Origin: Ectobius pallidus
Taxonomy: Eukaryota > Arthropoda > Insecta > Blattodea > Ectobiidae
Assembly: GCA_964059195.1 (NCBI GenBank)
Contig: CAXKWD010000005.1
Location: 143,927,686 to 143,991,685, forward strand
Direction of reading: 5' to 3'
Length of the DNA: 64,000 bases
Positions 36,745 through 46,874 of the stretch are shown here, piece after piece; position 1 is the stretch's first letter; each line of letters begins with the position of its first letter. Position numbers and translations under genes: made by a program. Below the pieces are notes generated by a model. It was not told where the DNA came from. It searched no databases and was given only the letters and a program-made list of their open reading frames with translations.

Positions 36745-36840
36745 CCCATATTACTCAACTTACTTCTATTTTATGGAACCCGAAGGTTCATTGCCGCGAT
36801 TACCTAACCATATTCAGTGCTAATTCCATCCAACCATCCC
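36745..36840 (-). mobile_element. 3' tail of the same LINE family, reverse orientation
   Basis: On the minus strand it reads a degraded WMELA...VR block followed by GCGGCAATGAACCTTCGGGT and TCCATAAAATAGAAGTAAG. This matches the LINE at 33711-34177. The copy is strongly 5'-truncated. Confidence 0.75.
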
Positions 36841-37264
36841 TTTCAAATCTAAACTCTCTCTCTCAATTAAATCCATATAGACTAATTAAATATGCATCCA
36901 GATTGGATGAACGCCTGTTACATTATTGTCCAAGCGAAGCGAGGTCCTTTTTTTTATCTCGACTATTGTTAAATCGAAAGCGTGCTAAATGAAGAAATAT
37001 CAATAATAATTTAAGGTAATAAAATCAGGTCAACTGATAAAACAAAGTGCCAAACAATAGGCCTTATTTCAGACACCATTGAGTCTTAAACCACTTAGAA
37101 AGTTTCTTTAGAAAGTTTCTTCAGAAAGTTTTATCAGCATATGTGAAGGAATAAAGGAGTTAGTAGAATATTACCGAATTCACAATAATTTCCTCACCTC
37201 AACCATAGCCCTTTATGTTTTCCAAAACATGTGAAGTCGGATAAATGCGCAGTAAAAACCTTTA

Positions 37265-38250
37265 AATTTTTTTTTGTGGGGTAAAAAATAAAATATTTGA
37301 ACTTTTTGGAACTCTTCAATCTCTATATATATATATATATATAAAAGGCTTTGTCCTGACTGACAGGAATCAACGTACAGTCTAAACTATAACAGGTAGA
37401 GACTTGGAATTTTGACAGTATCTTCGTTTCATAATATAGGTGCTCACTAAGAAAGGATTTTGAAAAATTCTGATTTTAAATGCCAAAAATCAAATGTTTT
37501 TGAGAATACTTAATCCCTTCTTACACAGAATTATCGGATCCGAATCACATTTGACATTAAAACATATTGTTGCCGGTGGGTTTCAGATGGGTTTCAGATG
37601 GGTTTGGAATTAAATTAAATGGAAGTTTGACAATTACAGTTGGCTTTGTCTATTTTCGTCATACCTTGAAATAAAACTTTCGCGATCGCTTGAATGTTGT
37701 AAGCCCTAATATGGTCAAACATTGTTTTATTTGGACGAAACTCACTATACAGGGGTTTTCTGGACCAAGGAACTCGAATCTGAGGTCGCTTTTACCAGGC
37801 GAAGCTATCTAATCGTGTTATGTAGTCCACGTGATTTAGGTGTTAATAAATATAATGATTTTAACTATTATGCTCTTAATTTTTAATTCTTGAAATAATT
37901 ATCGCGGGCGAAGCCGCGGGCACATGCTAGTCGATTATAAGCTAAATGCTATAAGTCTGCCAAATTTCAAGTTTCTAGCTCCTGTGGACGCATCATTGTT
38001 AATGAGCAGATGATCTAGAAAGACGTTACGGTTATCCAGTCAGTTTTTCCATATTTGTAGTGCAGCTAGAAATACCAAATATTCCACATTGATGGAAGCT
38101 GGACGTGCCAATAGTCCTGCCAAATTTTACGGTTCGCACCGACTTATAACTGTGTCAAAACTTAAGTAATGTGAGGCAAATATACCAAAATTACAAAAAG
38201 CTAAATCAATCTAAGATATAACCGATGGAGATACGGCAAAAAGTCATAGG
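37265..38250 (+). repeat. Repeat R1, split by the Helitron
   Basis: The left piece (37265-37319) has GGGGTAAAAAATAAAATATT and CTTTTTGGAA. The right piece, from 37931, has TGCCAAATTTCAAGTTTCTA and GCTCCTGTGGA. Together they match R1 at 6577, 38768 and 41590. The right boundary is uncertain. Confidence 0.6.
37320..37930 (+). mobile_element. Putative non-autonomous Helitron nested in repeat R1
   Basis: Starts TCTCTATATATA after an A and ends CACATGCTAG before a T, as expected for Helitron A/T insertion. The 3' end has a hairpin CGCGG-GCGAAG-CCGCG (37903-37918) eight bases before the terminal CTAG. The sequence on both sides (37265-37319 and from 37931) is repeat R1, which reads through when the 611 bp are removed, so the borders are well supported. 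There is no Rep/helicase coding sequence. Confidence 0.7.
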
Positions 38251-38767
38251 AGCAAACTTATAGATCTCTCAAAATTCATTCCTGCGCAATCAGTTTTTTT
38301 TTATACGACTTACTGCTTTGTTACTACAGGGAATCCATTTTATGCGGAAACTTTTTAACAGCGTTGCCCCTTCTCACACTTTCCCCGCTGTTGCGCTAGC
38401 ACCGGCCGGGACCGTGTTCCGTTCCTACCGGCAAATCGGCAAACCAAGACTTTAGAAACACTACAAAATAGAACAACTCAACCAATTTATTATCAAAATA
38501 GGCCTACTCACCATTTTGTACGGATGGTACAGTCAGGATATTTACGAGAAAATCTCCGAACGCGCCTTCTATGGTTATTTCTCAATAAGTAACATTCCAC
38601 CAAATAAATTCGATGTTCAACCGTATACATTTTCGATTATTGTCTTACGTAACACACAACAATAGACAAGCGTCTCACTACAAGACACCGAAGCAACTAA
38701 CCGCTTGTAGGGTCTATGCTTTGTACAATGCTAGCGCGGCAATGCGGCAGTGATGCGAGGTTTCCTC

Positions 38768-39000
38768 ATAAAATGGACTCACTGAATAAGCCTCTATTGA
38801 AGATATGCACAGACCCTAAAGTTGCTTCCGCCACTTTTAATGTTTTTCGGGGTAAAAAATAAAAAATTGACCTTTTTGGAATATTTCCGTCGGTTACAGT
38901 GTATGCCAAAGTGTGCCAAATTTTAGTGTCTGGCTCATTTGGAAGTTTTAAAACAATTATGTCAGTGAGGGAGTTAGCCACGTGGCTTTGCAGTGTACTA
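38768..39000 (+). repeat. Dispersed repeat R1
   Basis: Contains GGGGTAAAAAATAAAAAATT, GACCTTTTTGGAATATTTCC, GTGCCAAATTTTAGTGTCTG and TGTCAGTGAGGGAGTTAGCC, in the R1 order. Confidence 0.8.
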
Positions 39001-39198
39001 ATGATTCGCTGTTTAAACCGTTAATTGGTCGTTCCTCCGGTAATGGTCAACTGATTTGGTCCAAAATCAATAACGTTCTTATGAAGATGACTAATGAAAC
39101 TACACATATATTTATCTTAACTTGGCATTTTATTCAACTGGCCTAACATAAAAGATATATTTCTAATGAAAACTTGGTATTTAATTTCAAGATTGTAT

Positions 39199-39490
39199 TA
39201 AAATACATAATGTAATACCGCTGAGCTCGATCAATAAAATAAAATAAAATGAAGGCCTATAATTATAGCCATCAGCTCAACCATCTTTGTCATCCTCAGG
39301 ATATCTTACCATGCTGGTGTAGATTCATTAACGATTCAAAATTAAACTTGTATTTAATCATTAATGAATCTACATTTGCAAGGCAAGATGCCCTGAGGAT
39401 GACAGAAAAGTGTCGAAAGGCATTGGCTACATATTATAATTAAGGTTGTTGAGCTGATGGTTTTAATATGCATTTTATTTTATTTCAAGC
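39199..39490. repeat. Hairpin repeat family F, copy 2
   Basis: Starts TAAAATACATAATG and then GCTGAGCTCGATCAAT, as in copy 1. Inverted arms carry AAAATAAAATG, CATCAGCTCAAC and GTCATCCTCAGG. An inner hairpin (TGTAGATTCATTAA, with its inverse at 39353-39373) fills the centre. The flanks TTCAAGATTGTAT and TTCAAGCTCGTAC may be a diverged target-site duplication. Confidence 0.8.
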
Positions 39491-40437
39491 TCGTACACAA
39501 TATTCGCCAATGCTCAATGGTAACCATGCTAACGACAATAACAGTGGAAAGTAAAGAAAGGCCCTTATTAACGCCGTGTACTTCTGCAAAAACCACAGAA
39601 GGAAATGCAGTAATATATTTCCTACTATGTTTCGTACAGTACTTATTTTATTCTTGTATATGATGCGTGTTTCTTTAGGCTTGAAATACCTCAGACAGAA
39701 GTGGGTTATTTGAGCATTCACTTTGCTTTTGTTAAATTGCAGGAATTGTTGAAAATGCTCGCAGGGTATACACTTGCTGTTCTCAGCGGGGAACTGAAGC
39801 GAAGCCACTATGTCACTCTTAATGTCTAGCCACCGTTACAAAAGCTCCTACACTTCACATAGAAACAAGATTTCTCATGCATGCATTTTCTCTAAAAATA
39901 AAAAAAGATTCCACAAGAACATTGTGTTAGACGTAATAAATCGTTACATCTATAAAAAAAATATTTTCATATGGAGTATGGAGGAAAGGCTTATCAATAT
40001 TGACAATGTAATTCACAAAAATAGCTAAGGAGTCAATTCTTAGAACATAATGGGAACTACCAATTCTCCCTATATTGTATACACATTTTTAGACAATTTT
40101 AATTAAAAGTATAAATTCTGACAAAATACGCATTAAGTAAATGGTAGCACGTTAATATATTATCATAAGTAATCCCAGAGTTTACGAGTTTATCGATAGA
40201 TTCGCGACTGCGCAGTAGTGACGGATTATACGAATAATAATTACTTTCGTGCTTTCTTATATAAATCAAAACTAACAGCTGCGAAATAACGGCATACTAT
40301 GAATCAACCATCAATGAATCGATTCGAGTGATCAGTGACCAGTGCTACCAATTGTGCATATGTGACATAGTTAACTTAATTCAATTAAGCTAACAGAAGA
40401 ACAGAATAAAAGCACACGAACTGGCTTGCACCGAATC

Positions 40438-41010
40438 GAAAATGTGTTTTTAATCGATGTACATTTATATTATTTCAATTTCCAAACAAGTTATGTTGTA
40501 TAAAATAATTTGTTTTCGTGCTATTTATTGGCAACATGCGACGTATTAATCACTGCACACATATGCTTACGTGTCCAGTAACGAGCAGACCATTTTATCA
40601 AGTAAAAACCCTTCCTCATATTAATAGCAAGCATTTTATAAGTTAAACGATCGTGATTGGTCTATATCCGAGGAATTGCTAAACGTTATTGGTCAATATC
40701 AAACACGCGGCATATGAGTGGAATAATCATCCTTAATTGAAAAGTGTTGTCGACTCTATTCCCTATGTTTGCAGTGGTACACTGGAAAATCAGAAACAGC
40801 TGTCTGCGCGCTCAGTTATGGCTCCACAATCTTTAATTAATTTAAATAAATGTAACATTTATTGACAATTATTTCAAAAATATTAACGGCTATCTAGAAA
40901 ATAGTGTTTGATAAACTTCGGACTCGTTTCACAAACATACCTGCTTGCAAAATAAAATCTCTCTTTTATTATGTGTACCATAAATAATTATTCTCACAGT
41001 TTGAAACGTC
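40438..41010 (+). repeat. Dispersed repeat R3, longest copy
   Basis: The 5' half matches 30895-31190 (ACGTGTCCAGTAACGAGCAG, AATTGCTAAACGTTATTGGT, CAATATCAAACACGCGGCAT). The 3' half matches 44180-44500 (CTCGTTTCACAAACATACCT, GCAAAATAAAATCTCTCTTT). It joins two otherwise separate repeats into one unit. Confidence 0.8.
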
Positions 41011-41439
41011 AGGAATTAATGTCAACCGGTATTTCCTCTTTCTTCGTAAAACCTCACTTACTTGATTAAAATTGAGAGAGTCTTGACAGAAACTTGAAAT
41101 ACAGTTCCGCTTTTAAAAACAGTCTGGGATATCGAAATGTTTGTTTATATATAAAAGATGACTAAGGACATAAAAGTTGGAATATAAATTACTTCGTTTC
41201 AAGGTATAACATTGTTATGTGTCTGCACTCAGCGTTCAGACATGCTTGAAGGGAGACACTTGACTTGGGTTACCAATGTGTTGCTTGGCGAGAAACATAC
41301 CTTACTGAATACTAACACAAAAATACATTCTGTTGTTATTAATTTCCTTAAAAAGATATGTAAATGCTTGAAAATCCCAAGTTCACTCAATAGGATGAAA
41401 TAGCGAGGATGATTCATGGTATGTAAATATATAATTAGG

Positions 41440-41575
41440 CATTTGCCTTTACGACTGGGGAAACCATGAAATAATTCATGTCAAATTGGCTGGTTACGGG
41501 ATTTGAACCTGGGATCTCCGGAATGCCAGTCCAAGACGTTTCCATCTCGGTCACCTAGCTCGGTTTACGGAAAAT
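41440..41575 (-). mobile_element. tRNA-derived SINE, family S6
   Basis: On the minus strand: CCGAGCTAGGTGACCGAGAT, GGAAACGTCTTGGACTGGCA, the B box CCCAGGTTCAAATCCCG and then AGCCAATTTGACATG. The order and spacing match 53930-54020. It abuts repeat R1 at 41590. Confidence 0.7.
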
Positions 41576-41589
41576 ACCGCAAGAATGTC

Positions 41590-41880
41590 TAATGATTTGT
41601 CAAAGCCCAGCGTATTGCAATTTCCAAAGCCCTAAGTGAACACTGCAAATAAATATTCATGTCATGAGAAATGAGCAAAGACTCTAAAGTACGTCTGCCC
41701 TTTTTAAGGTTTTTTACGGGTAACAATTGAACAACTGAACTTCTTGGAATTTTGGAAAAGCTACAAGTGTGCCAAATTTTAAGTTTCTAGCACATGTGGT
41801 AAGTGGGTAAACATTAATGTCAGTAAGTGAGGGAGTCAGTCAGTCGGTTGGCCATGTGGCTTAATATTACAGGGATATAA
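41590..41880 (+). repeat. Dispersed repeat R1
   Basis: Most complete R1 copy: GTCAAAGCCCAGCGTATTGC, TAAGTGAACACTGCAAA, AAATTTTAAGTTTCTAGCAC and AATGTCAGTAAGTGAGGGAG. It ends near a (TA)n run. Confidence 0.8.
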
Positions 41881-41885
41881 TATGC

Positions 41886-41887
<2 letters not shown>

Positions 41888-41929
<42 letters not shown>
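41888..41929. repeat. (TA)n microsatellite
   Basis: About 20 TA dinucleotides just after repeat R1. Confidence 0.95.
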
Positions 41930-42528
41930 TGTCTTTTCAATATATTTCAAATATTAAAACAAATCGTAACACACTATGAAGCGCGCTATATTCAGACAGC
42001 ACACACAAGACGTTTCTCGTACCCTGTAGTTGTGTCTCCTATACAGCCTACCCGATTTTTTAAATATAATCTTCACATTATGTAAAATGTGATCAAATGT
42101 TTAAGTAAAGATTTTCAGTTCCCGTTCTAGTACATTTTGTAGGACAAACTGAGGCTTCTGATAACAGGAAAGGGAATCTATAAAGTGGAAATACAGCAGT
42201 ATTAGATTAGAAATATTGGATTAGAAGGTTTAAAATTGATGATTTTTGCATGAATCGAGTGCAAGTAATACTGACGTTCTGTATAATTCTTTGATATTAG
42301 AGGTTTTAATCCATTTTGTATAAAATTTAACATGTTGAAGAATTTGCTAGAAGACAATCTGAAACGAGATAAACTTAATCCAGATATTTAAGGTTAATTC
42401 TGTTGCCAGTTCCAAACTGAAAATTCAACTTTATCCTTTGGTTTTAATATGTAAACTAACATATAAGTTAGATCTTAAACATACGGGGTATCATAGTTAT
42501 ATGAAAATAATTTAAGATAAAGATAAAG

Positions 42529-42885
42529 TCGGCTGCGGTGGTCTAGAGGTAGCGTGTCCGCCTCTAGATTCGAAGGTCGCGGGGATCAAAACCCGGCCGC
42601 AGTCGATGGGCTTTTCAGGACGTAAAAATGGGCACGGAATCCTCCGGGAGGGACTTTAAGCTGGGGAGCCCGTGTCGTAGATTTACGGCACGTAAATTAG
42701 AGCCTCTGGACAAAATTCCTCGGCACTTTCACGTCCAAGTAATACCTTAGTTTCCAAAGGGGCGATGGGCTAACCACCTGTCCCTCTGCCCTCTCTAGGA
42801 AAATAAGCGTAACAAAATTCACATAAGTAAACAGAAACCTCCACATGGAGGCCCTTCATCCCAACATTGGGGCACAGGATTCGAG
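42529..42885 (+). mobile_element. tRNA-derived SINE, family S2
   Basis: The head GGCTGCGGTGGTCTAGAGGT has an A-box-like core, with a B-box-like GGGGATCAAAACCCGG about 50 bp later. The body includes TGGGCACGGAATCCTCCGGG, GATTTACGGCACGTAAATTA and CCCTTCATCCCAACATTGGG. It shares no body sequence with S1. Imperfect AAGATAAAG-like repeats on both sides may be the target-site duplication. Only one copy is in the window. Confidence 0.7.
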
Positions 42886-44179
42886 AGAAAGATATAAGAC
42901 AAAGAAATATATTGATCAAATGTTGTTTCTTCTAAACATTACATGAGAATATTTCAGGAGAAAAAATCCTCTGAAACCGGGATTCGAAACCGTGAATGCA
43001 ATATACAATCTCTTTCCATACACGTTAATGTTGTATGCATTGCATGTGTACGCTGAAATCGCCTTAATCCATTTGTGGATATAATAAAATCATGTTTTAG
43101 AATACCTGGTGTTTTATGGTCAACATTGTTTTTCAATAATACATTATAGAACTACGTGTTTTAATCCCAGTGCTTCCCCTGAGGGAACGTGTTGAAAATC
43201 TTTCTGCATTATAATACAGCTTGAACTGCGTCTCTATGTCTTGAGTGCATTTCCTGGTTTCTTATCTTCCTAAACTCTGCATATATTCCCGTCTCGTTCC
43301 TCTATTACATTCGAATGTAGGGCACAAGTTAAATCTGCTCCTTAACTACTGCTAAACTATTTTTTCCTTTTCCTTTGGAAATGAGTGAAAATCTTCCCCA
43401 TTTATCTTTTGCAAAAGGATATCCCCTCTCATTAGTTACGTTTATGTTCCCGTGTTAAATGATCCTGAAGCGATGAGCTCAGCAGTAAAAGTAAGTCCAT
43501 TAATATAAAACTTCGTACTTTTTATTAGCTACATGTTGTATGGGAGTGGGATGATCATGGCTGTCTACTTAGTGCCCTGTCAGTGCTGAAGATTCATAAA
43601 GGGAAGAATTGGATTCAAATTTTGGGACGGTAAAAGCCTTAATTCCACCACACACAGAAAGTTATGCTATGCTATGCTATGCTAGCCAATAGCCATATTA
43701 ACTAATACCAAGCTAAGTACGAAGTATGTAGCACTACACTGTCTGGAGTACCTACTGGCTCTCAAAGTTTATACTAAGACTCGGTGAAGAAGACTGTGTT
43801 TGATTTAACAAGCTAAAGTAAAAAAATTACGAGCATTAAAAAGTATAAAAAAAAAAGAACTTCGGAAATTTGGCTAGTGAAGAGGAAGTATGTTTACATT
43901 TAGCAATGCAGAGCAAGCCTAATTTACTGAAAAGTTCTTTTTTAAAAAACTTGAATTAAAAACACAAGACACCAAGTAAATGTTGCACATCATTGAAAAA
44001 AAATCCACCGTAAACAACTTTGGTTTCAAGTCACAAGCAAATACCCTTTTAGTTAAAAATACTTTTATGTGATTATTAAATAAGCTTAGTTTAATAAAAA
44101 TTTAAAATGTTAAAAATCAATAAACGTCAAATTGTTAAATTTCTCATGGTGATCGCAAAAATCGTCATACTTGGTGGCT
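42886..44179. other. No gene seen
   Basis: AT-rich sequence. Nothing identified beyond the ATGCT repeat. Confidence 0.55.
43662..43684. repeat. (ATGCT)n short tandem repeat
   Basis: Four to five tandem ATGCT units. Confidence 0.9.
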
Positions 44180-44500
44180 GAAAATAGCTGTCGACTCCAT
44201 TCCTTATGCTGGCAACATAAGTTATGCGCATGTTTAGACGCGTCAATAAGTGGCAGAGCAGCTCGAGGTTCCAATAGGGCTCATCTTTACGTAATTCATT
44301 AGTATAAATATATATATATATATAATTTAAAAAATATTAACGATTGTCTACATAATAGTATGTGATACACAGGTTAAATGATTTTATTGTGCTCATAGGA
44401 TTGCTACATTCGCTCTTATGGGCTCGTTTCATTAACATACCTATTCGCAAAATAAAATCTCTCTTGTACTACTTATATCATAAATAACACTCATAATAAT
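44180..44500 (+). repeat. Repeat R3, 3' part
   Basis: GCTGTCGACTCCATTCCTTA, AAAATATTAACGATTGTCTA and TCGTTTCATTAACATACCTA match 40745-41010 in order. Confidence 0.75.
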
Positions 44501-44513
44501 AATAATAATAATA

Positions 44514-44549
<36 letters not shown>

Positions 44550-44550
44550 T
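44493..44550. repeat. (TAA)n/(TTA)n palindromic microsatellite
   Basis: Seven TAA units are followed directly by about ten TTA units, so the tract is self-complementary and can form a hairpin. It lies at the end of repeat R3. Confidence 0.93.
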
Positions 44551-44799
44551 TAAAAATAGGAAGGCCTATTGGAGAGCAAAAATGCAAGCTTAACCTATTT
44601 GTCGCATCTATGGTAAGAGTAGGGTTGGATTAAAACGGATATAGCCTATTGTAGTTAATTGACTACGGTACAAATAGGATACCGGTAACAAAACAATATT
44701 CGTTTTAAATGATCATTCATTATTAAATCCACTTTTGTGTAGGCATAAATCATCATTGTAAAGTACAGCCACAACAGTTTAGCTTGAATTAAATCCATT

Positions 44800-44803
<4 letters not shown>

Positions 44804-44856
<53 letters not shown>
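44804..44856. repeat. (GA)n microsatellite
   Basis: Uninterrupted GA dinucleotides over about 52 bp. Confidence 0.97.
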
Positions 44857-44858
<2 letters not shown>

Positions 44859-46194
44859 GGGCTAATATTCGCATTGTGTAACCGTATTACGTACAGTCGT
44901 ATAAACATCTGTATTGTGGACGAGTTATGGTTGTAGGCGCATTAAAATCCTGCTTCAATTCCACTTTGAATTTACAACTTCATAAAACTGCATTTGTGTG
45001 GATTTCATAGTCGACTGACAATTGGATTACACTCCATAACTTGCGTATCAAAACATAGAATTTACATGAGTTCTGTCTATTAAGAAAAACTACCGAGCTT
45101 GACTTGTTACAATTTTATGGCCATATAAATCAGTGCTCATCACTGTGATGTCACTACACGGGACAGTATTTCCCACAGAACGAGGAATAGTTGTATTAGG
45201 GCACTATGTGTTGACATGGAGTATTTAATGTTACCACTGATATGAACCAAAATGCCATTTGTCATTTCTTCGCGTAACTTCAAATACAGTACACACATAA
45301 TAGTTCTTTTAAGGTGAGAAGATACTACCTATGTTGACAATTTTAAATTCATGAACTTCGGGTGCACTTTACAAAAAAAAAACTATTAAAGATATCTATA
45401 TCAAATCCTCAATTTTCTTTTTACAACTTTTATCTCTAATGTCTAATATTATTGTGATTTTTTAAAATGATGTATGAACCTCACTACAAAATAATTTCTT
45501 ATTTTTAAAATGATGGGTCTGTTTAACGCGCACACAAAATTCCATCCATGTTGGTTTAATAGTTTTTAAATAAAATGTACTAGAATATGAAAACATGTAA
45601 AGCTCAGAAAAATGTTTATAAAGTTCATAAATTATTATCTATCTTGGCACTTTAGTCAGAGCATATCTAAAACAAGTAACAGTTGAGGGTTGGCAATGGT
45701 ACAATGAGAAGGTTTGGAAATTCCTTTTCAAAAAAATTTAATTCAGATATCTGTGACCAGTAATATAGAAGTTATAACAGATTTGCTACAGGTGTGCAAA
45801 AGGATCCCAAAGGTCAACACTTAGTATATGAAATGCTCATTAGAGCTCAAATTTTGTTCAACTAAAAATTGTAATTGCATATTCTTATTCTTCATATTTT
45901 AAACTGTAATAATAATTAATAAACATTGTGCTTTCTTACCAAAATTGAAGTACCTTCTTGCCTTAAGCAAAATTGTCAACGTACTTAAGGAGCTAAATTT
46001 TTTAAAATATGACAACATATGATCCTCTGAAAACATTCATTTTAAACAATCGCGAAAAGAACGTTACGCGAAATACATAGGCTAATTTAGTATATAAACA
46101 AATAGCAATATTAGGGTTTATATCGAAAAATATTATTTAAATCAACTAATCAAATTTAAATAACTTGAAATTACCAACCCTACTTTAAATCTTC
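44857..46194. other. No gene seen
   Basis: AT-rich sequence without recognisable elements. Confidence 0.55.
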
Positions 46195-46315
46195 AGACAT
46201 GGTACTTCGCATTTACGTACAAATAAATATCATCGACCTGAGCTGTGATCGAACCCCTGAACTGGGAGAGAGACAGCCAGTGCCTCTCTAACTGTCCACA
46301 AATAAGATTATTATT
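46195..46315 (-). mobile_element. tRNA-like SINE head, S5-related
   Basis: On the minus strand GAGGCACTGGCTGTCTCTCT and the B box GGGGTTCGATCACAGC are followed by GATATTTATTTGTACGTAAA. The last part is reminiscent of the S5 segment after the B box. Diverged. Confidence 0.5.
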
Positions 46316-46825
46316 TATACTTCAAATTAGGTACCACTTTCATATTTTCATAATAATATGCGATGACTGTTGCGTAGTATTGATGCATTACTGTATTTGA
46401 AATGGGAATATGTATTCGCCTATGCTTGGTGTGTTAAAAGAAAACACGAAAGTGGGACGAAGACGTGATAAGAGAAAGTTATCCACAGGATGTAGTTACT
46501 TAACAAAAAAGAGCAAAATCTATAGAAACTTTTGCAATATCGCACATTGCGAAACTATTGTGTACACTTCGATCTCATCTTTCCGATATTTGTGGCACAA
46601 ATCCTTTCTGTAGGATTTAGGTCATATAAAAATTCTGAAGCGATGATAATGATCTCCAGCACAATGGAAAGGAAAAGAAAATACAGGAATGAAAGGGAAA
46701 GGATATGGGCAGAGGACTAGGACAGTCCCTTGGCATTGTGGCCATTATTTTGTCTGGTCCTGGCCTACATAATGCGGAAGTATCCTACGGTATTATGTAA
46801 ACATGAAGGCCATCCATAAATCCAC

Positions 46826-46839
46826 ACATATATATATAC

Positions 46840-46874
<35 letters not shown>
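46826..46874. repeat. (TA)n-(TG)n compound microsatellite
   Basis: ATATATA-type sequence passes directly into about 11 TG units. Confidence 0.93.

Noticed and set aside
36517..36807. 96-residue plus-strand ORF
   Set aside because: It reads through the tRNA-like core, the right hairpin arm and a LINE tail, so it is a chance frame across repeats.
39485..39808. 107-residue minus-strand ORF with a Cys-rich N-terminal half
   Set aside because: No ATG start, and its 3' half is AT-driven hydrophobic sequence overlapping the border of a hairpin repeat. It could be debris but is not supportable.
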